This document shows, one piece after another, positions 25,916 through 38,443 of a stretch of DNA of 64,000 nt. Position 1 is the first letter of the stretch. Each line of letters opens with the position of its first letter. Position numbers and translations under genes: made by a program. The stretch is from the NCBI GenBank assembly GCA_008360975.2, contig CM039179.1, positions 50,760,561 to 50,824,560 of the forward strand. Direction: 5' to 3'. The notes beneath the pieces are model-generated. The model worked only from the letters and a program-made list of their open reading frames with translations. It was not told the DNA's origin and searched no databases. The DNA is from Lichenostomus cassidix. Taxonomy: Eukaryota > Chordata > Aves > Passeriformes > Meliphagidae.

Positions 25916-26684
25916 ACTGTCTGAAATCTCCCTGTGACTTTATTTACAGTTCATCTTTATTAAATTTTCTGAAATGTATAACATCAGAGGAATATTTACT
26001 TTCTAATGGGAGGCATCTAAAAACAACATAAGTCAGCTCTTTGTAATGTGAGGAGAACAATGCTGAATGATTTTATTTAACATGCAACTGCTTCTATCTC
26101 TAATATGAATTACTGTGGTGAAAAACATCATAAAAGCATACTCTGTGGTTATTGTTTAACAAGCATATTTTCCATTTTTTTTCTTGCCAGCTAAGCAAAC
26201 TGCCCCCATCTACATGATTTATTTATGTACATTTCTCAGTTTATGAAGCTGTTATTTGTACCTTTTTCCTTTATATTGTGATATTCCCATGATTCTTATT
26301 TCACAAAGCTTTGTGCTGAATAATGTAAAGTGAACACATTGATGGAACAAAACAATATTATTCCTCTAACTACAAAAATGCAGGGGTAATCCTGTTGGTT
26401 TTGTCTCAGATCTCCTTCACTTGATAAAATGTGTTTGGAAACACATTTTTTTAACAAACTGCAAGTATTTAAACAGGCATTTGGGGAAAGAAATAGTTCT
26501 GCCTTAGCATGTCTTTAGGTGGCCTTGTGAGGAAAAAAAAAGGGTGCTTTTTTCTGAGGTGAAGATGGTTATTTAAGAACAAATCTGTAACTGAGTTGGT
26601 TTTGCTTACAGAAAGTTCAGAAGTCAGAAGGGTATGACTGATTTTGAGTATTCTCCCTTATTGTCCTGCCTTGCTGGGCCTTGG

Positions 26685-26717
26685 CTTCCCTTCCCATTCC
26701 TTCCCTTCCCTTCCTTT
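26685..26717 (+). repeat. Imperfect (TTCCC)n tract
   Basis: About six TTCCC-type units with interruptions make a pyrimidine-only stretch. It is the same pentamer as the pure AAGGG array at 62261, but on the opposite strand. Confidence 0.75.
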
Positions 26718-27474
26718 CTGAACCATACCTACATGAGCTTTGCTGCTTTCATTAGGGAGCAGCCCTGCTAGGGACAGCAGAGGAGATTGGCTCTCTCAGA
26801 TATGCCCATTCCACTATCCCTGCATGGCCTGGGGACTGCAAGCATGAGGCTGACAGGCTTCCTGGGTTCCAGCAGGTTGTTGTTGCTGGCTGGTTGATTA
26901 GGATTTTGGTTATCTGTATATAGGGCAATCACAATCTCCTTCAGCCTGCATTAAAATGTCCTGCATGTCTGAATTAGTGAGGATCCCAGCTACACTATAG
27001 CCAGCTCCCCTGCTAGAAACTCTGGCACAGCTAAAGCAGGGTAAAAAGTGAACTCATTAATCTCAGTCCGATTCATGCTGAAACCCAAATTATCTCTACA
27101 GTTACAGACTAGCAACCTACCTCTGTGTGTTTAAGCATCCCAGGCAATAGTCTCTTTCAGTGGAAAGGAACTATACTCTCATAACTTCATTCTACCTCCA
27201 TTAATAAATAGTTGCTTCATCTGAGCAAGGTACCTGGCATTTAAGAGGGCTGAGGCTGGATGAGCTGATAGCTAGTCAGATGTTGGTATTCCTTGTGACT
27301 TAAATAAAAGAACCTGTCAAAGCTCAGATCAAAATCAAGGAAAGGTTGCCCTAAACATATCTTGCCTGTAACTTAGTAGTAGGTTATGGGCAGATCCTGA
27401 AGAAATTCAGAGTCAGCACCTGGATGTCTAAAGTTTTAGGAAAATCCTGTAAGAACTGACAGACTAAAATGAGA

Positions 27475-27496
27475 TTTTTTTTTTTTTTTTTTTTTT
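27475..27496 (+). repeat. Poly(T) run of 22
   Basis: An uninterrupted run of T, equivalent to poly(A) on the minus strand. No processed-gene sequence is recognised next to it. Confidence 0.75.
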
Positions 27497-28214
27497 GTAT
27501 TTTTGCAATGGAAAGAGATTTAAGGTTGGGTTTTGATCTGAAAGGTAAACCACTTATTTGTTGAAGGTTCTATAAATTCTTGAAAATTGCTTCATTTGTT
27601 ATGTGCTTACATGTTATTTGACACAAGACCGCAATAAACAAAGACTGAGGCCAAGATTTTCAAGCGTGACTGCTGATTACAGATACTTCCAATATTGCTG
27701 GCCAAACTTCAGACATTTTCAATGCCTTTCATAAAATAAAATATCCTAGATCAAGAGTTCCGTGAGACTTATTTCTTCAGTAGCTGCTAACTCATCCATA
27801 GGATACTGAGGAATGTATTAGTGTGCCTTTGCCGAGCAGGAGCTCACCCTGATCAATGATGATGGTTCCACCATCAGCAGTATCACACCATTTCAAGCTA
27901 CAGGCTCCTGCTTAAAAAGCTTTATTTTCAAAGAGAGAGGAAACCAGGAGTTTCTGGAATCCAAGCTCTTAAAAGGAATCAAGTTAGAAATAAAATCTAG
28001 ACAGCCAGAGTACTTGAAAGCTTGTGTAAATGTTCATCTAAAAGTCAAGTACTATGCAATACTAAGCAATTTGGGAGAATCTGCATGTTGTCTATGGAGA
28101 AACATGATTTCTTCATGTTAGAGTAGCTGTGGTTGGCATAGTCCAGTGAATTGGTTAATTGATGCTTGAAATTTCATTTACAAAAACACAGCCGGTTTCT
28201 TCTTGCTGTACACA

Positions 28215-28478
28215 GCAAAAGGTCAAGAAAACAGATCCCTGTTGCAAAAAGAAAGGAAACTCCAACTGGATATATTGCTGAAGAAGTCAAAATGAGAGGG
28301 ATGAAGCACTAAAACAGTTTTCACAGAGAAGTTCCAGGACCTTCATCTTTGAAGATTTTCAAACCTTAAGTGAGCAAGGCCCTGAGAAACCAGTTTTGTG
28401 TGCAGTTTAAAAAAGTTAGACTATTTGACCTTCAGAAGTCCCTTCCAAACTCAGTTTTTTGTGGTTCTAGAACTACAA
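28215..28478 (+). mobile_element. Degraded CR1 LINE fragment, 3' region
   Basis: The sequence follows the avian CR1 3' region with heavy divergence. GCACTAAAACAG and CACAGAGAAGTTCCAGGA correspond to the segment encoding HWNRLPREVV. GAAGATTTTCAAACC and GCAAGGCCCTGAGAAACC continue the alignment, followed by GACTATTTGACCTTCAGAAG, CCCTTCCAAACTCAG and GTGGTTCTAG, the last being a degenerate tail octamer. Stops and indels are frequent. The left edge is uncertain because divergence is high. Confidence 0.75.
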
Positions 28479-29858
28479 GGCTTATTTGCATGATGCCCTT
28501 CTAGGCATAACACTTTCTGCATCCAGCTTAACAAGGAGCAAAATTTTATACTATAAATAGCAGTTGTCAGATCTAGAATAGAAATTGCTGGGATATATTT
28601 AAGCATTCACAGCTTTTTGATCTTCCATATCAGGAGGCCAGAAGAATGAGCTGCACTAACAGCAAGATGTGAAAGAAGATACAGAAAGTGAATATAGAGA
28701 GGATAAAAATGGCACCCATTTTAATACAGATATAATTAATTTAAGTAATAAGAATGGAAGCTGTAGCAACTTTTTCAATCAGTTCTCAGATTAATTTTCT
28801 AGCAATAAATAAATATAAGGCAAAGTGAATAAATAATATGTCTTATAATATAAAAAACCAGCTGTTGGGGTTAAAGAGAGTAAGCTGAAGTAGTTTTCTT
28901 GGGTATACTGGCTACACAGTTCTCGAGGAAATTGGAAATGATAAGCTGGAACAAGTCCTCCTTTTAAAATATGCTTCCTTTATTTTTTTCAAATTGCTTT
29001 CTTGAAAGCAGTTCTGTAGATTTTTACCATTCTGAGATGCAGAGGACTTTGAAGCAGTCAGTTTGGATTGTTGGCTTCTCTGTCAAATAAGTGTTGCCAA
29101 GCAGATTGGGAGCCTGAGGTATGGAAAGGTTAAACCTGGTGTTTTAAAACTGGAGAGACAAAAGGAGTGACTTTGGGCTTCAGTGTCTGTGAAGTTGTAT
29201 CGTGGTACAATTATATTTAACTAGGACTCAATTCTGAAGGAATTTGTAGTGGTTTTTTTTGGAGGTGCTAATTGTGGGGTGGATCGCAAAGTAGAGAGAT
29301 GAAAAGGAGAGTTTTGGTAAGGAAAGCAGGCTAAAGGAGTCAGGCTGCAACAGAATTTTGAATAGAATGTAGGGATGGTAGAAAATAGGAGATTTCAGCT
29401 GTCAAGATGAAAGTAAATAGTGATACAATAAGGAGAAACTGGATTCTAAAGATACTCCTTAGAAAGATGTGGCAAGATACAGATGCAGCAAACAAACTCA
29501 TTTGGCAGGGTCCTGGGCAAGCAGACATCATTTTCAATTCAATTCAGAAGCAACTAATAACCATTTGGCTTCTGTTCACTGTGACCAAACTGATGCTGCA
29601 GAATCTGGCTGTTCAGTGATGGGATGATATATTGGAAGCCAGAAATAAGTTTCTACATGGATCTCTTGAACAATCTGAACTCAATTTAACAATTGAAGAG
29701 GACAGAGATAAAGTATTACCTTCTTTGTGAGCTGATCAATAGCAAGCACACCTCTGGGAAACAGATTCTAGTATTACCCTTTGAAGCCATTTCAGTGCTG
29801 GAAGCTGAACAGGTTCACTGGACACCTTACACAGAACTTAGAGAAGCAGTAAATAATG

Positions 29859-29893
<35 letters not shown>

Positions 29894-32741
29894 TAGTAAC
29901 AAAGCAGCTCTAATTCTCAGTTTTTATGGGTAAAATCTTATCCTATCTGCCTCCAATACAAACCTCTACAACACTGCAAGTGTATATATGGCACATATAT
30001 TTCTTACAGAAGATAAGACTCAAGTGATGAATTATGGGTTTAAAACAAAATCACAGCAACAAATTAAACTAAGCTATACACAAACTTGGAGACGAAAAGG
30101 TAACGATTATAGTACAAGATCAGTTCAATGGTTTCAGGATTGAAAATGTGAGAAAAGAAACTCTTAAGAGTGTCCACATGCCTAATTCAATATCATAATA
30201 AAATGCATTTTTGAAGTATGCAATTCTTACTAAATGCTTCCATGACTCTCCTGAATGCTTCTTGGGCACTGATGATGATGTATCAGTTCCCCTTTGAAGC
30301 ATCAAGATGCCTAGCATGGGCATAACCCCCTCTTGGAGCCAAAATTGTAGTTGAACAAAGTGTTGCATTGTGCATTTCACTATGTCAGAAATTTCATTAC
30401 ATAACCTTGAAGAATAATTGAAAGGAAGGAAATAAACAGCTGCCAGTCCCAACCATTTCACAGTTCCACAGCCTGAGAGTCCAACCCCCCACATTCCCTA
30501 CTACTAGGCTGAACAGCTCTTTCTCTTGTATTTTTCCTCCTGTTACTTCTCCCCCTCGCACAGCAAGCTGTAACTATTTACTATTAGCTCTCTACTGATA
30601 GAGAGGAGAGGGAGTGTCATCCCACTGAGAATAAGAAGCAAACTGATTGTCCCCCCCACCACCATCCCCCATGGTTTCTTGGGAAAGAATTCATACCACT
30701 TGCATGTGGACTGTCCTGGAATCCTGTAGCTCCTGTCTCTTAAAAGTGCATTAAAGGTGCATTTACGTGATCAGTTTTATGTGCAAAAATGGGTGTCTGT
30801 AGCATGAATTTTCCTTGCATTTGAGCTTCTGGTGTGCACTCAGGCTCCTGAAGCAGTTTCTTTTCCCAGTGGAACTTAGTCATGTGAAAGGATATCATCT
30901 GGATTTTGCCACTTGCAACGTGGCCTTAGCAGCTGGTGCTCTGTGCAGGCCTAGGACTGGCAACCAGCAGCAACTTCATTGCTGGAAATGCCATGGTGAG
31001 GTCATGCAGCCCTAGGAGTGCAACAGATTGCATCATGTCCTACTGCAGTCCTTCCCTCCTTGCATCACAGCAATCGGCACTGGAAATGCGCTCTGTGACT
31101 GGAACTGCTGCCCTCTGCAATGCACTGTCTCCAAAAGATCCCACAGACCCTGCTGAGCTTCAGGTTTGGAGTGGAGCTCATAAATGGTAGGTGGGGTTTT
31201 GGCTTGATTGAGGCTTTTGAATAGGGTGGGAGGGTACTGAGGAGACATCTAATGAAGCAGCAAATGAATGGCATCAGGGATATTCTGCCTTGCTATACTT
31301 CGTTATACAAATAAATAATGCTTAAATCAATTAGCTATTTATTGATTCATAAGGGTATTGTTCTTTTTTATTTCCAGGTGTTACTTGAGTGAAGACAGAT
31401 TGTGAGCATAATGACTAATGTTTTTTCTTTTAATTTACTAAGCCACTATCAACATTCAAAAATATTATATTTGGGACTATTTGAAAAGTGTATTTTGTTG
31501 TGAGAACAATAGCAGACACTTACCTTAGGACTCCTACTAACCCTGGATCCTCCTATAAAACTAGCCTGACTAAATGAGTTGTACAATGCATTTTTCTAAT
31601 AGTCTGTAGTTGCATGTTTTATTCAAGTTTAAAAATACTTCACCCTTTTAACAAATGCTGCATATTCATCTGAGTAGTGGTCATTAAAGAGAGTGCCACT
31701 ATATCATTCCTTTCTATTTAATTTGAGGTAGAAAGAGCAAACTGTATTTTGAGCAAGGTTTATTTCTTTTCCCATTTAGGTAATTTCTTTTTTTATCTAA
31801 GTTGGCCAAGTTCAATTTAAATCATTGTGTGAATTGTTGGTGAAGTGCTTTTATTTGAATCAGCAAGCATTTGGCCGTGGCAAATGAGCTTCTGGCAAAC
31901 AAGGATATTAGTACCAGGAGACATCTTGGAAAACTACAGTTTGTTTTTGTGCCTCATGAACATTTTTCAGTGTTAAAAGTTATGTTTTTCTTAAATATTG
32001 TTCCATTCAAGGTAAAGAGAGTTGCTTTCCTCTTTGATTTTCATTCCATTCTTCTATCACTGCATGTAAAGAATTAAGTTTAACAGATATGCAGATAAAA
32101 ATCAAAGTGTTCAAGTTTCATCAGTTCTTCTCCATTTTGCTCTTTCAATTAAATGACATTTTTTTAGTACTCTTTTTCCTAGCTGGTCTAATTTCCAAAA
32201 TATACATTAATAAATCTTATGTGGTTTTTCATATTTGACTAGGCTTTAGCAGTGCAGTAACCAGGGCAGATAGGGCAATAACTAATTAGTCTGCAGACCA
32301 CAGAGAGTTCAACACAAGTATTTACTTGGCTGACAAAATATTTCTGTCAGCCTCCTTCTCAAAGGCAGAGCAGGAGCTGGCAAGGACTGCATGAAGCTCT
32401 TTGACCACAGCTGATCCTATCTGCCATTTTCGCCAAGTCAATGCTTTGCTATCCCTCCATCCTCTGTGGTTCTTCTGCAGCTGTGCCATATATCCAACAC
32501 CTGCAAAGAGTCAGAAAGTCGATGTGTACAAGACTGCTCATATTTTGTACTTCCCCAATACACTGATTTTACTGAGCACGTGCAAAACTGCTGTCCTTTA
32601 AGTAGTCAATAGACTAGTTTTCCAGGACATGTAAAGGGCTCATTACTTATGCAAGACAATCACCCTGAATGTACACAGTAGGATGTCCTAGAATGTGGCA
32701 GACTATATACACCATAGTCTTTGATTTTACCAAAACACAGT
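28479..32741. other. Non-coding DNA, no gene seen
   Basis: No gene is recognised. The stretch holds an AAT microsatellite (29852-29894). A moderately GC-enriched interval runs from about 30820 to 31200, with several overlapping open frames on both strands that I cannot assign. The minus-strand open frame 30120-30494 (124 codons) resembles no family I know. Confidence 0.5.
29852..29894 (+). repeat. (AAT)n trinucleotide microsatellite
   Basis: About fourteen AAT units with one AAT to GAT interruption near the left end (29858). The longest pure run starts at about 29861. Confidence 0.93.
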
Positions 32742-32888
32742 CAAAAACCCCCAAACAACAAAAACACACACACATGCACACAAGAAACCCCAAAACACAA
32801 ACCCCCCCCCCCCACACCAAACCAAAACAAAACCAATCAACTAAAAAACACCTCAAACAAAAACTCCCAAAAACCAAAACCAACCAAG
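32742..32888 (+). repeat. Long A/C-only low-complexity tract
   Basis: For about 145 bp the + strand is almost entirely A and C, with two G and a few T. It includes a (CA)n run near 32765-32773, a run of 12 C at 32802-32813 and many CCAAAAC-type units. The minus-strand reading frame here (FCFGLVWGGGVC-like) is a by-product of the composition, not a gene. Confidence 0.9.
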
Positions 32889-35800
32889 CAGGCAAAGAGG
32901 TTGAAGTTATTTACAATTCTGGGGGTTGCAGCATCTAGTATGGGTCAGGCTCGGAAGATTTTGTGAACAGCCAACCTCACTTTGAAGAATGAAAGAGAAT
33001 GACATAGAAAGATTGCTCTACACTGTTTGGACACAGAGTTCCTGAACCTTGGTGATTACATACAACTTACCAGTATACTTCTTGCTTTAGCATATGACCC
33101 ACACATGACTTCTCAGTCATACAATAGCACAAACCTCTCCTCACCCCCAATCACATTCAAATTGCATTGCTTGCACACAGGTCTCGTCACCTGTACTTGC
33201 TGCCATTGTGAATTGTACTTTATTTCCAGTCCCTGCTCCACCAGCTGCTTCATTATTCAGCTACTCACTGAAGTCTTGTCTGGGAGAAGAAAGGAAGAAA
33301 GATTCAGCCCCAAGAAAACTGTCTTTGAACCAAGTATCTTTCATTGCAGCTGATAGGTGTGAGTCTCCTTCTACTGGGTGGATACTGTTCCCAGTTCACT
33401 GTGTTTTACTGCTGCTTCCAAGGTCTTTGCAAGAACAGTTAAGGGATCTTTCCCTCTTAGGAAGGAATGGAATGCTCCAACTTGAGAGTTCTTTCCAGAT
33501 ACTCCTGGTTCTCCTTAAAATCAAGATCCTCCAGCGAATGAATTTCTGACATGAAAGAAGGTTTAAGTTTCTTTGGGAAATGCCTATTTATTCTGAATTT
33601 CTCTTGAAAAAAAATCCTTAATTGCTGAAATTTATGCACCCTGCTGCCAAGAGATTTTATTTTTCTTTATTTCTATCATTTATGTTTTTCTAGTGTTTTT
33701 AATTATTTTCTTGCATGTCAGTGTGTTTGCATTCAAATATATAGGGAAGTCAGGATCCTGTTTTGAACTCTTGAGATACTCTGGTGGGAGTTAGAGCCAT
33801 ATATCACTCCCTCACAAAAGGGTGACGAATACTGATAGGAAGGTGTCCATGCCTTTCAGTGGGGTGTAGGTATTCATACTTTTCTCTAGGGTGTGATTAC
33901 CTTTAAATCCCAAGTCCTGGATAATGGCATGTAAATTGAGCCTACTGAATAGGAGTCAAGCAGGTAGCATTTTTTTAACAGCTGTTGATATTTTCTGGCA
34001 TTGAAGTGGTAGGAAGATTTGATAAATACATGTATACTTAGTTTTTCCAAGACATGCTGTGTTGTGTACTGGAATTTTCAAACTGCATTCATATCCATTT
34101 AAAATTTCACTGGACACTTTTGTATAATCCCATGAAGTCCTTAGTTGCATCCTAAATCAGTTACATACCTCCAGAAATCTGGCCTTTAGAGGAGAAAGAA
34201 TCTTGGACAATGGCCCTATTGTTAATCATTATTTCCAGTATAATGTAACAAATGTTCTAACCTTGAAAGGAGGCAGGGGAGTAAAACCCTAGCCTGCCTC
34301 CTTATCCTTTTTCCTTCCAGGTTTTATTCTTTTACAGCTGTAGCAGTACAAAGCAGCTACAACTAAGAATATGAATCACCGTTGCTACCGTCATTAACAT
34401 AATGCCCATGTGTAGATTTATCTGCAGACTTTCAGTTTGATAAACTGTTGGCATGTAAATATTTCCTTGAAGAAATTCCAGTCCAGCTGCTTTTGTTTAC
34501 AAATCTATCAATGGTTAACACCATAGAATGTATTTTGCCAGTATCTGAATTATAATTGCAACTTCTTTAATTGTGAATTCATTATAAAAGAGGAGGACAA
34601 AACGAAATAATAAATATTTTGCAGATTTTTGGAACCATGCCAGCAGCTTTGCCTACATTAATTTTTGAAAATGTGAGGACTTACTCATGTAAGTCTCCAT
34701 TCTGTTATTCTTTCTTTTTATTTATTTGTACAGTTAATTGTGAAGAAACTCTTTCTGAATAATTATTTCATTGTATTTATTTTGTCTACAGAGATTCTTC
34801 TGCTTATTCCTTGTTTTACTTCTTGACTTCTGCTTGATCATTCTATGGATTTAATTAAGATTTGATTTTGATACACCAGTCACAGTAACATCTAAACTGA
34901 CCTGAATACTGAGTATTTGCCGGTTTTCAAAAAAAAATTTTGTGATACAGGATCAAAGAATCCCTGGAATTTCACTTGGCAGCAGGTTATTGGCTTTGCT
35001 TGTTGCTGTTTTGACCAGCGACGCAGAGAGTCGTGCTTTGAATTTATTGAACTCTCAGTGGTTTGTATAATTGTTTGTTACAACTTAATTACAATTCAGT
35101 ACAATTTTCGTGGATTGGCTCTGGAGGCAAACTATGAAATTTATTATCCCTAAATTGGGATAGCTAAAAGTTAAATTTGAGCTACATATTATAGACTTAT
35201 TTGTAGCCAATGGACAAAACACACACCTCAAAATAATAAATCATTTGTTATCAACCCTTGGGTGCCTCTTTTAGGATTAGATGGATCACTTGTGAAGGTA
35301 CCTATTTGTCTTTATTAGTTGGCCAAGAGGTACATTTTAGCCAACAGCTATGGCAGGAGATGAGGTTTGCCTGGGAATTGCTGTAAGAGCTGTTGGGGAG
35401 CACTTTGGTTTCTCTAGTTAGTCCCACCAAACTTCTTCCAGAATTTCATATCCTTTGAATATGTATCTTTCCAACTAGTTTTTGAGCCCTCTAGTGACAC
35501 CAGTAAGACGGTCCACCACATCTGCCTATGCCTTGCGGGTTTCTTTATGTTGCTTATGAAAGTCAAATATGTTTGCGTGTTTTTGCTGTGCAGAATCTGG
35601 AGGGCACAATTATGGGGGTTAGAATGAAACATCTGGCCTTTTTTTAGGTTTCTTTGAAGACTTTGGGGTAGTTGGGAGAATTCATACAGGTTTTTAAATT
35701 ATTTTTTATTGCCTTAGTTGCATTTTTAGAAAGGTAAATGTTTTGGGATGTGAAAAGAAATGAATGCAAATAAACAATTGTATAATTACACAATATTTTT

Positions 35801-37994
35801 GTCATAGTTTTTCATTTTCCCTGGTAGAAGTGAAGGAATGTTTTTAACAACATGATGCAGAAATAAGAGATAACTTTGAAAAGTGATCTCCTGTTCATGC
35901 ACCTTAAGAGTCTAACTTCCACCAGGTAAATCAGTCTTCCCAATAAAATACCCTGTTGTAATGCAAGTTTTTCTGGTCTAGTCTGTAGGAAAATCTTGTT
36001 TGCTCGACAATTCTGTAAATATAGGTGGCCATGATCTTTCTTTGATGCTAGGAAAGACATTCTTTTCTCCTTTGGCTGTATAGTTAATTTAGTCAGTTTC
36101 TTTCTGAAAATGCTTTCCTTAGGTACCTGAGCTAGTGAGCCTCATGGCAATCATGAACTTTTTCTTTCTTTAATTTCTTTCACATTTGAAGCTATAGAAG
36201 CATATACAAAGCTACGGGGTTGTCTTCATAGAAAGAGTTTCTATCAAGAATGAGTCATGAAAAGAAAAGAAAAATTTTCTATTTCAGATATAACAGACTT
36301 ACAACTACTTTTATATCCAGTGATTTTTTTCTCAGTTTGTGTATGGTCTCTATACATACAATAGACATTCAGTGTTACGGTTTCAGTGTATCAAGGAGTG
36401 TAGGTTAGATCCCATTTAGACTCATAAGTCATATGGCAGCATAGAGGCTCTTGAAACCAGGTATCCATCTCCCCTTCCTGCCTCAGGATACTGTTTTAAT
36501 GGTACCATTCTCCATAAAACTATCTTGGACTATTTTACTGGATTAAAACATATTATTTGTGATTTCTGTCAAAAGTAGTGAGCTGCTACTTTTAGCTACT
36601 GATTTATTTATTGAATCAGTGCTGACTGTATACTCTCTTAATTTTATTGCTGTTTATTTGATATAAAGTTCTCAAGGTTTGATTATTAGCAATAACATTT
36701 AGAGATCATATCTGTTCAGGTACAAAATTGATTAACTCAATCATTCAGGAAGCCACTAGAAAATATTTAGCTATATAATTCATGGACTTTCCGCATAATC
36801 AGCCTATGAATTATATGACTAAACTTGATGGGCTGGCAATATGAATGATAAATTCATTCAGTAGAGTATTTTTGATATATTTTACCTTTCTCTGGTTCAT
36901 TATCAAAAATGAAACTTTGTCCATTACATTTAGAATGTCTGTTGTAAGTAGTCGCCATGTAGTGCCAGCATTCGTTTCTATTCACAGATAATGGTGCAAT
37001 ACTTAAACTTTGGAAGGCAATATGTCTCTCTCAGTTTGTAATGGAGTGAGGTAATGTCATGTCCATAATGGGAAGTAAGTAACATGGTTTGACATGAATG
37101 GACACTTCAGGCAATCATTAAAATAACTGACTGTGGTGGAGAGGTGGAAAGATGAAGACTAGGAGAGCTGCAAGTTCACTCATTGACATCTCCAACATTG
37201 TGGCTTGCTGAATGCATGATGCTCATGATCTGGTAGTGAATCCATCTGATGGGACAGGAAAGGGTTCTTCTTTCCCTCTTATAAAATGTTAGCTCCTCCA
37301 GGGGAATATATCATAAATAAGAAAAACTTTGTAAATGTCACCACAACTTAGAGATTCATTATGAACAATAACTCTAACATGGCATTATCTCATTGGGAGA
37401 GTGGATTTGTGCTGTTGTCCCTCTACAAACCTTTCAAATTTGTTCAGTTTACATACAAGTTGAAAGTGGAGGCTTTCTTGCTAGTTTGGCCAGATGTGTG
37501 AGAGCTTAGCAGGATTTATTTTCAAACAAAATCCTGCAATAAGACTTTACTGAACAATTCTGTAAGTGATGTGTGACTTTTAAAAGATTTTCCCGCAGAA
37601 CCACAAGCACTTATCATTTTCTATTTTTAAAATTATTCTGAAAAGAGAGATGACATCTGGGGAAAGCAAAGGTCAAGTTGGAACAGTCCCTTTAAAACCA
37701 ATCTAACGTTAAATGTATAGGTCCCTATACAGCTGAGTACAGGCAAGGGCTTCACAAATGCGTATATTAGTATATTCTCTTGATAGTTTATAATTCCAGT
37801 AAATAATGAAAATATGACAATTAAAGATTTTTTTTCTGCCTGGGCCTGTGGTTTCACCCATTGGATTAATTTATCACACTGTGTCTTCATACCTCTCCTT
37901 TAGTAAAAAGGATTTTAGTTCTTCACTCTGCTGCAATCTTGGTTCAAAGTCCCAAAACCTGAGATATTGGGTAAAGATGGGCCTTTTCAGTTCA
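32889..37994. other. AT-rich non-coding DNA, no gene seen
   Basis: No gene or repeat family is recognised. The interval 33090-33500 is less AT-rich and gives overlapping open frames (33027-33353 and 33208-33549) that match nothing known. The minus-strand frame 35414-35632 is likewise unassigned. Confidence 0.5.
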
Positions 37995-38033
37995 CTAATC
38001 TGCAAATCACAAAAACTGTGATTTGCAGATTAG
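37995..38033. repeat. Perfect 17-bp inverted repeat with 5-nt loop
   Basis: The left arm 37995-38011 (CTAATCTGCAAATCACA) is the exact reverse complement of 38017-38033; the loop is AAAAC. All 17 pairs match. At 39 nt the hairpin is too short for a pre-miRNA and corresponds to no repeat I know. Perfect pairing suggests recent origin or constraint. Confidence 0.87.
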
Positions 38034-38407
38034 ATTAAATTCTTGAAATAATTTGTTTCTAGAAAATTAGATAATGGAGCTGGATATGAAAACTCATCTA
38101 CTGCTGCCTGTAGAACTTTTGGTTGAATTCTGGGATGAGTTTTATCTATAATTTCTAGCTCTGATGCACCCTCCCAAAGAAATTGAAGATATCCGATAAC
38201 AAAGGGATTTTTTACTACCCCTTCACTATCTCCTTTAAGACTTTATTCTCAGGCTTCAGCCCTCTGTCTTCTGTGTGTGTGAAAGTAGCTATGTGTGAAT
38301 ACTTCTGATTGCATTGTGAGATTGCAGACGATTAAAAAAAGAGTGTAGTAGGAAGTGAGATTTACCTTTTGACTTCTCTTCTATCTTTTCCATCTGCTGT
38401 AATACTC

Positions 38408-38443
38408 TCTCACACACACACACACATGCACATGCACACGCAC
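38408..38443 (+). repeat. (CA)n microsatellite, interrupted
   Basis: An array of CA units is interrupted by TG and CG in its right half (ATGCACATGCACACGCAC). It is preceded by a TGTGTGTG run at about 38273-38280. Confidence 0.88.

Larger units (their letters stand above)
23165..25940 (+). other. Possible terminal exon and long 3' UTR, gene unidentified
   Basis: A good acceptor-like site (TCTCTTTCATGTTTTAG, ending at 23164) precedes sequence that is locally less AT-rich and has more CpG than its surroundings (about 23220-23640). An open frame runs from about 23267 to 23572 (about 102 codons) but matches no family I know, and stops just after the acceptor leave at most short coding tails in every phase. 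Two canonical AATAAA signals follow, at 23965-23970 and 25910-25915. The second sits in a context (upstream U-rich, downstream CCCTGTGACTTTATT) typical of a real cleavage site. Between them the sequence is U-rich with TGTAAATA and TATTTA-type elements, as in long 3' UTRs of neural genes. The signals are seen; the exon and UTR reading is inference. No upstream coding exon is recognised in the window. Confidence 0.33.
25946..28214. other. Non-coding DNA, no gene seen
   Basis: No gene is recognised. The interval 26640-27100 is less AT-rich than its surroundings and starts with a (TTCCC)n-like tract. A run of 22 T lies at 27475-27496. Confidence 0.55.

Noticed and set aside
30120..30494. 124-codon minus-strand frame
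   Set aside because: No domain or family is recognised and no splice or promoter context is evident; consistent with chance.
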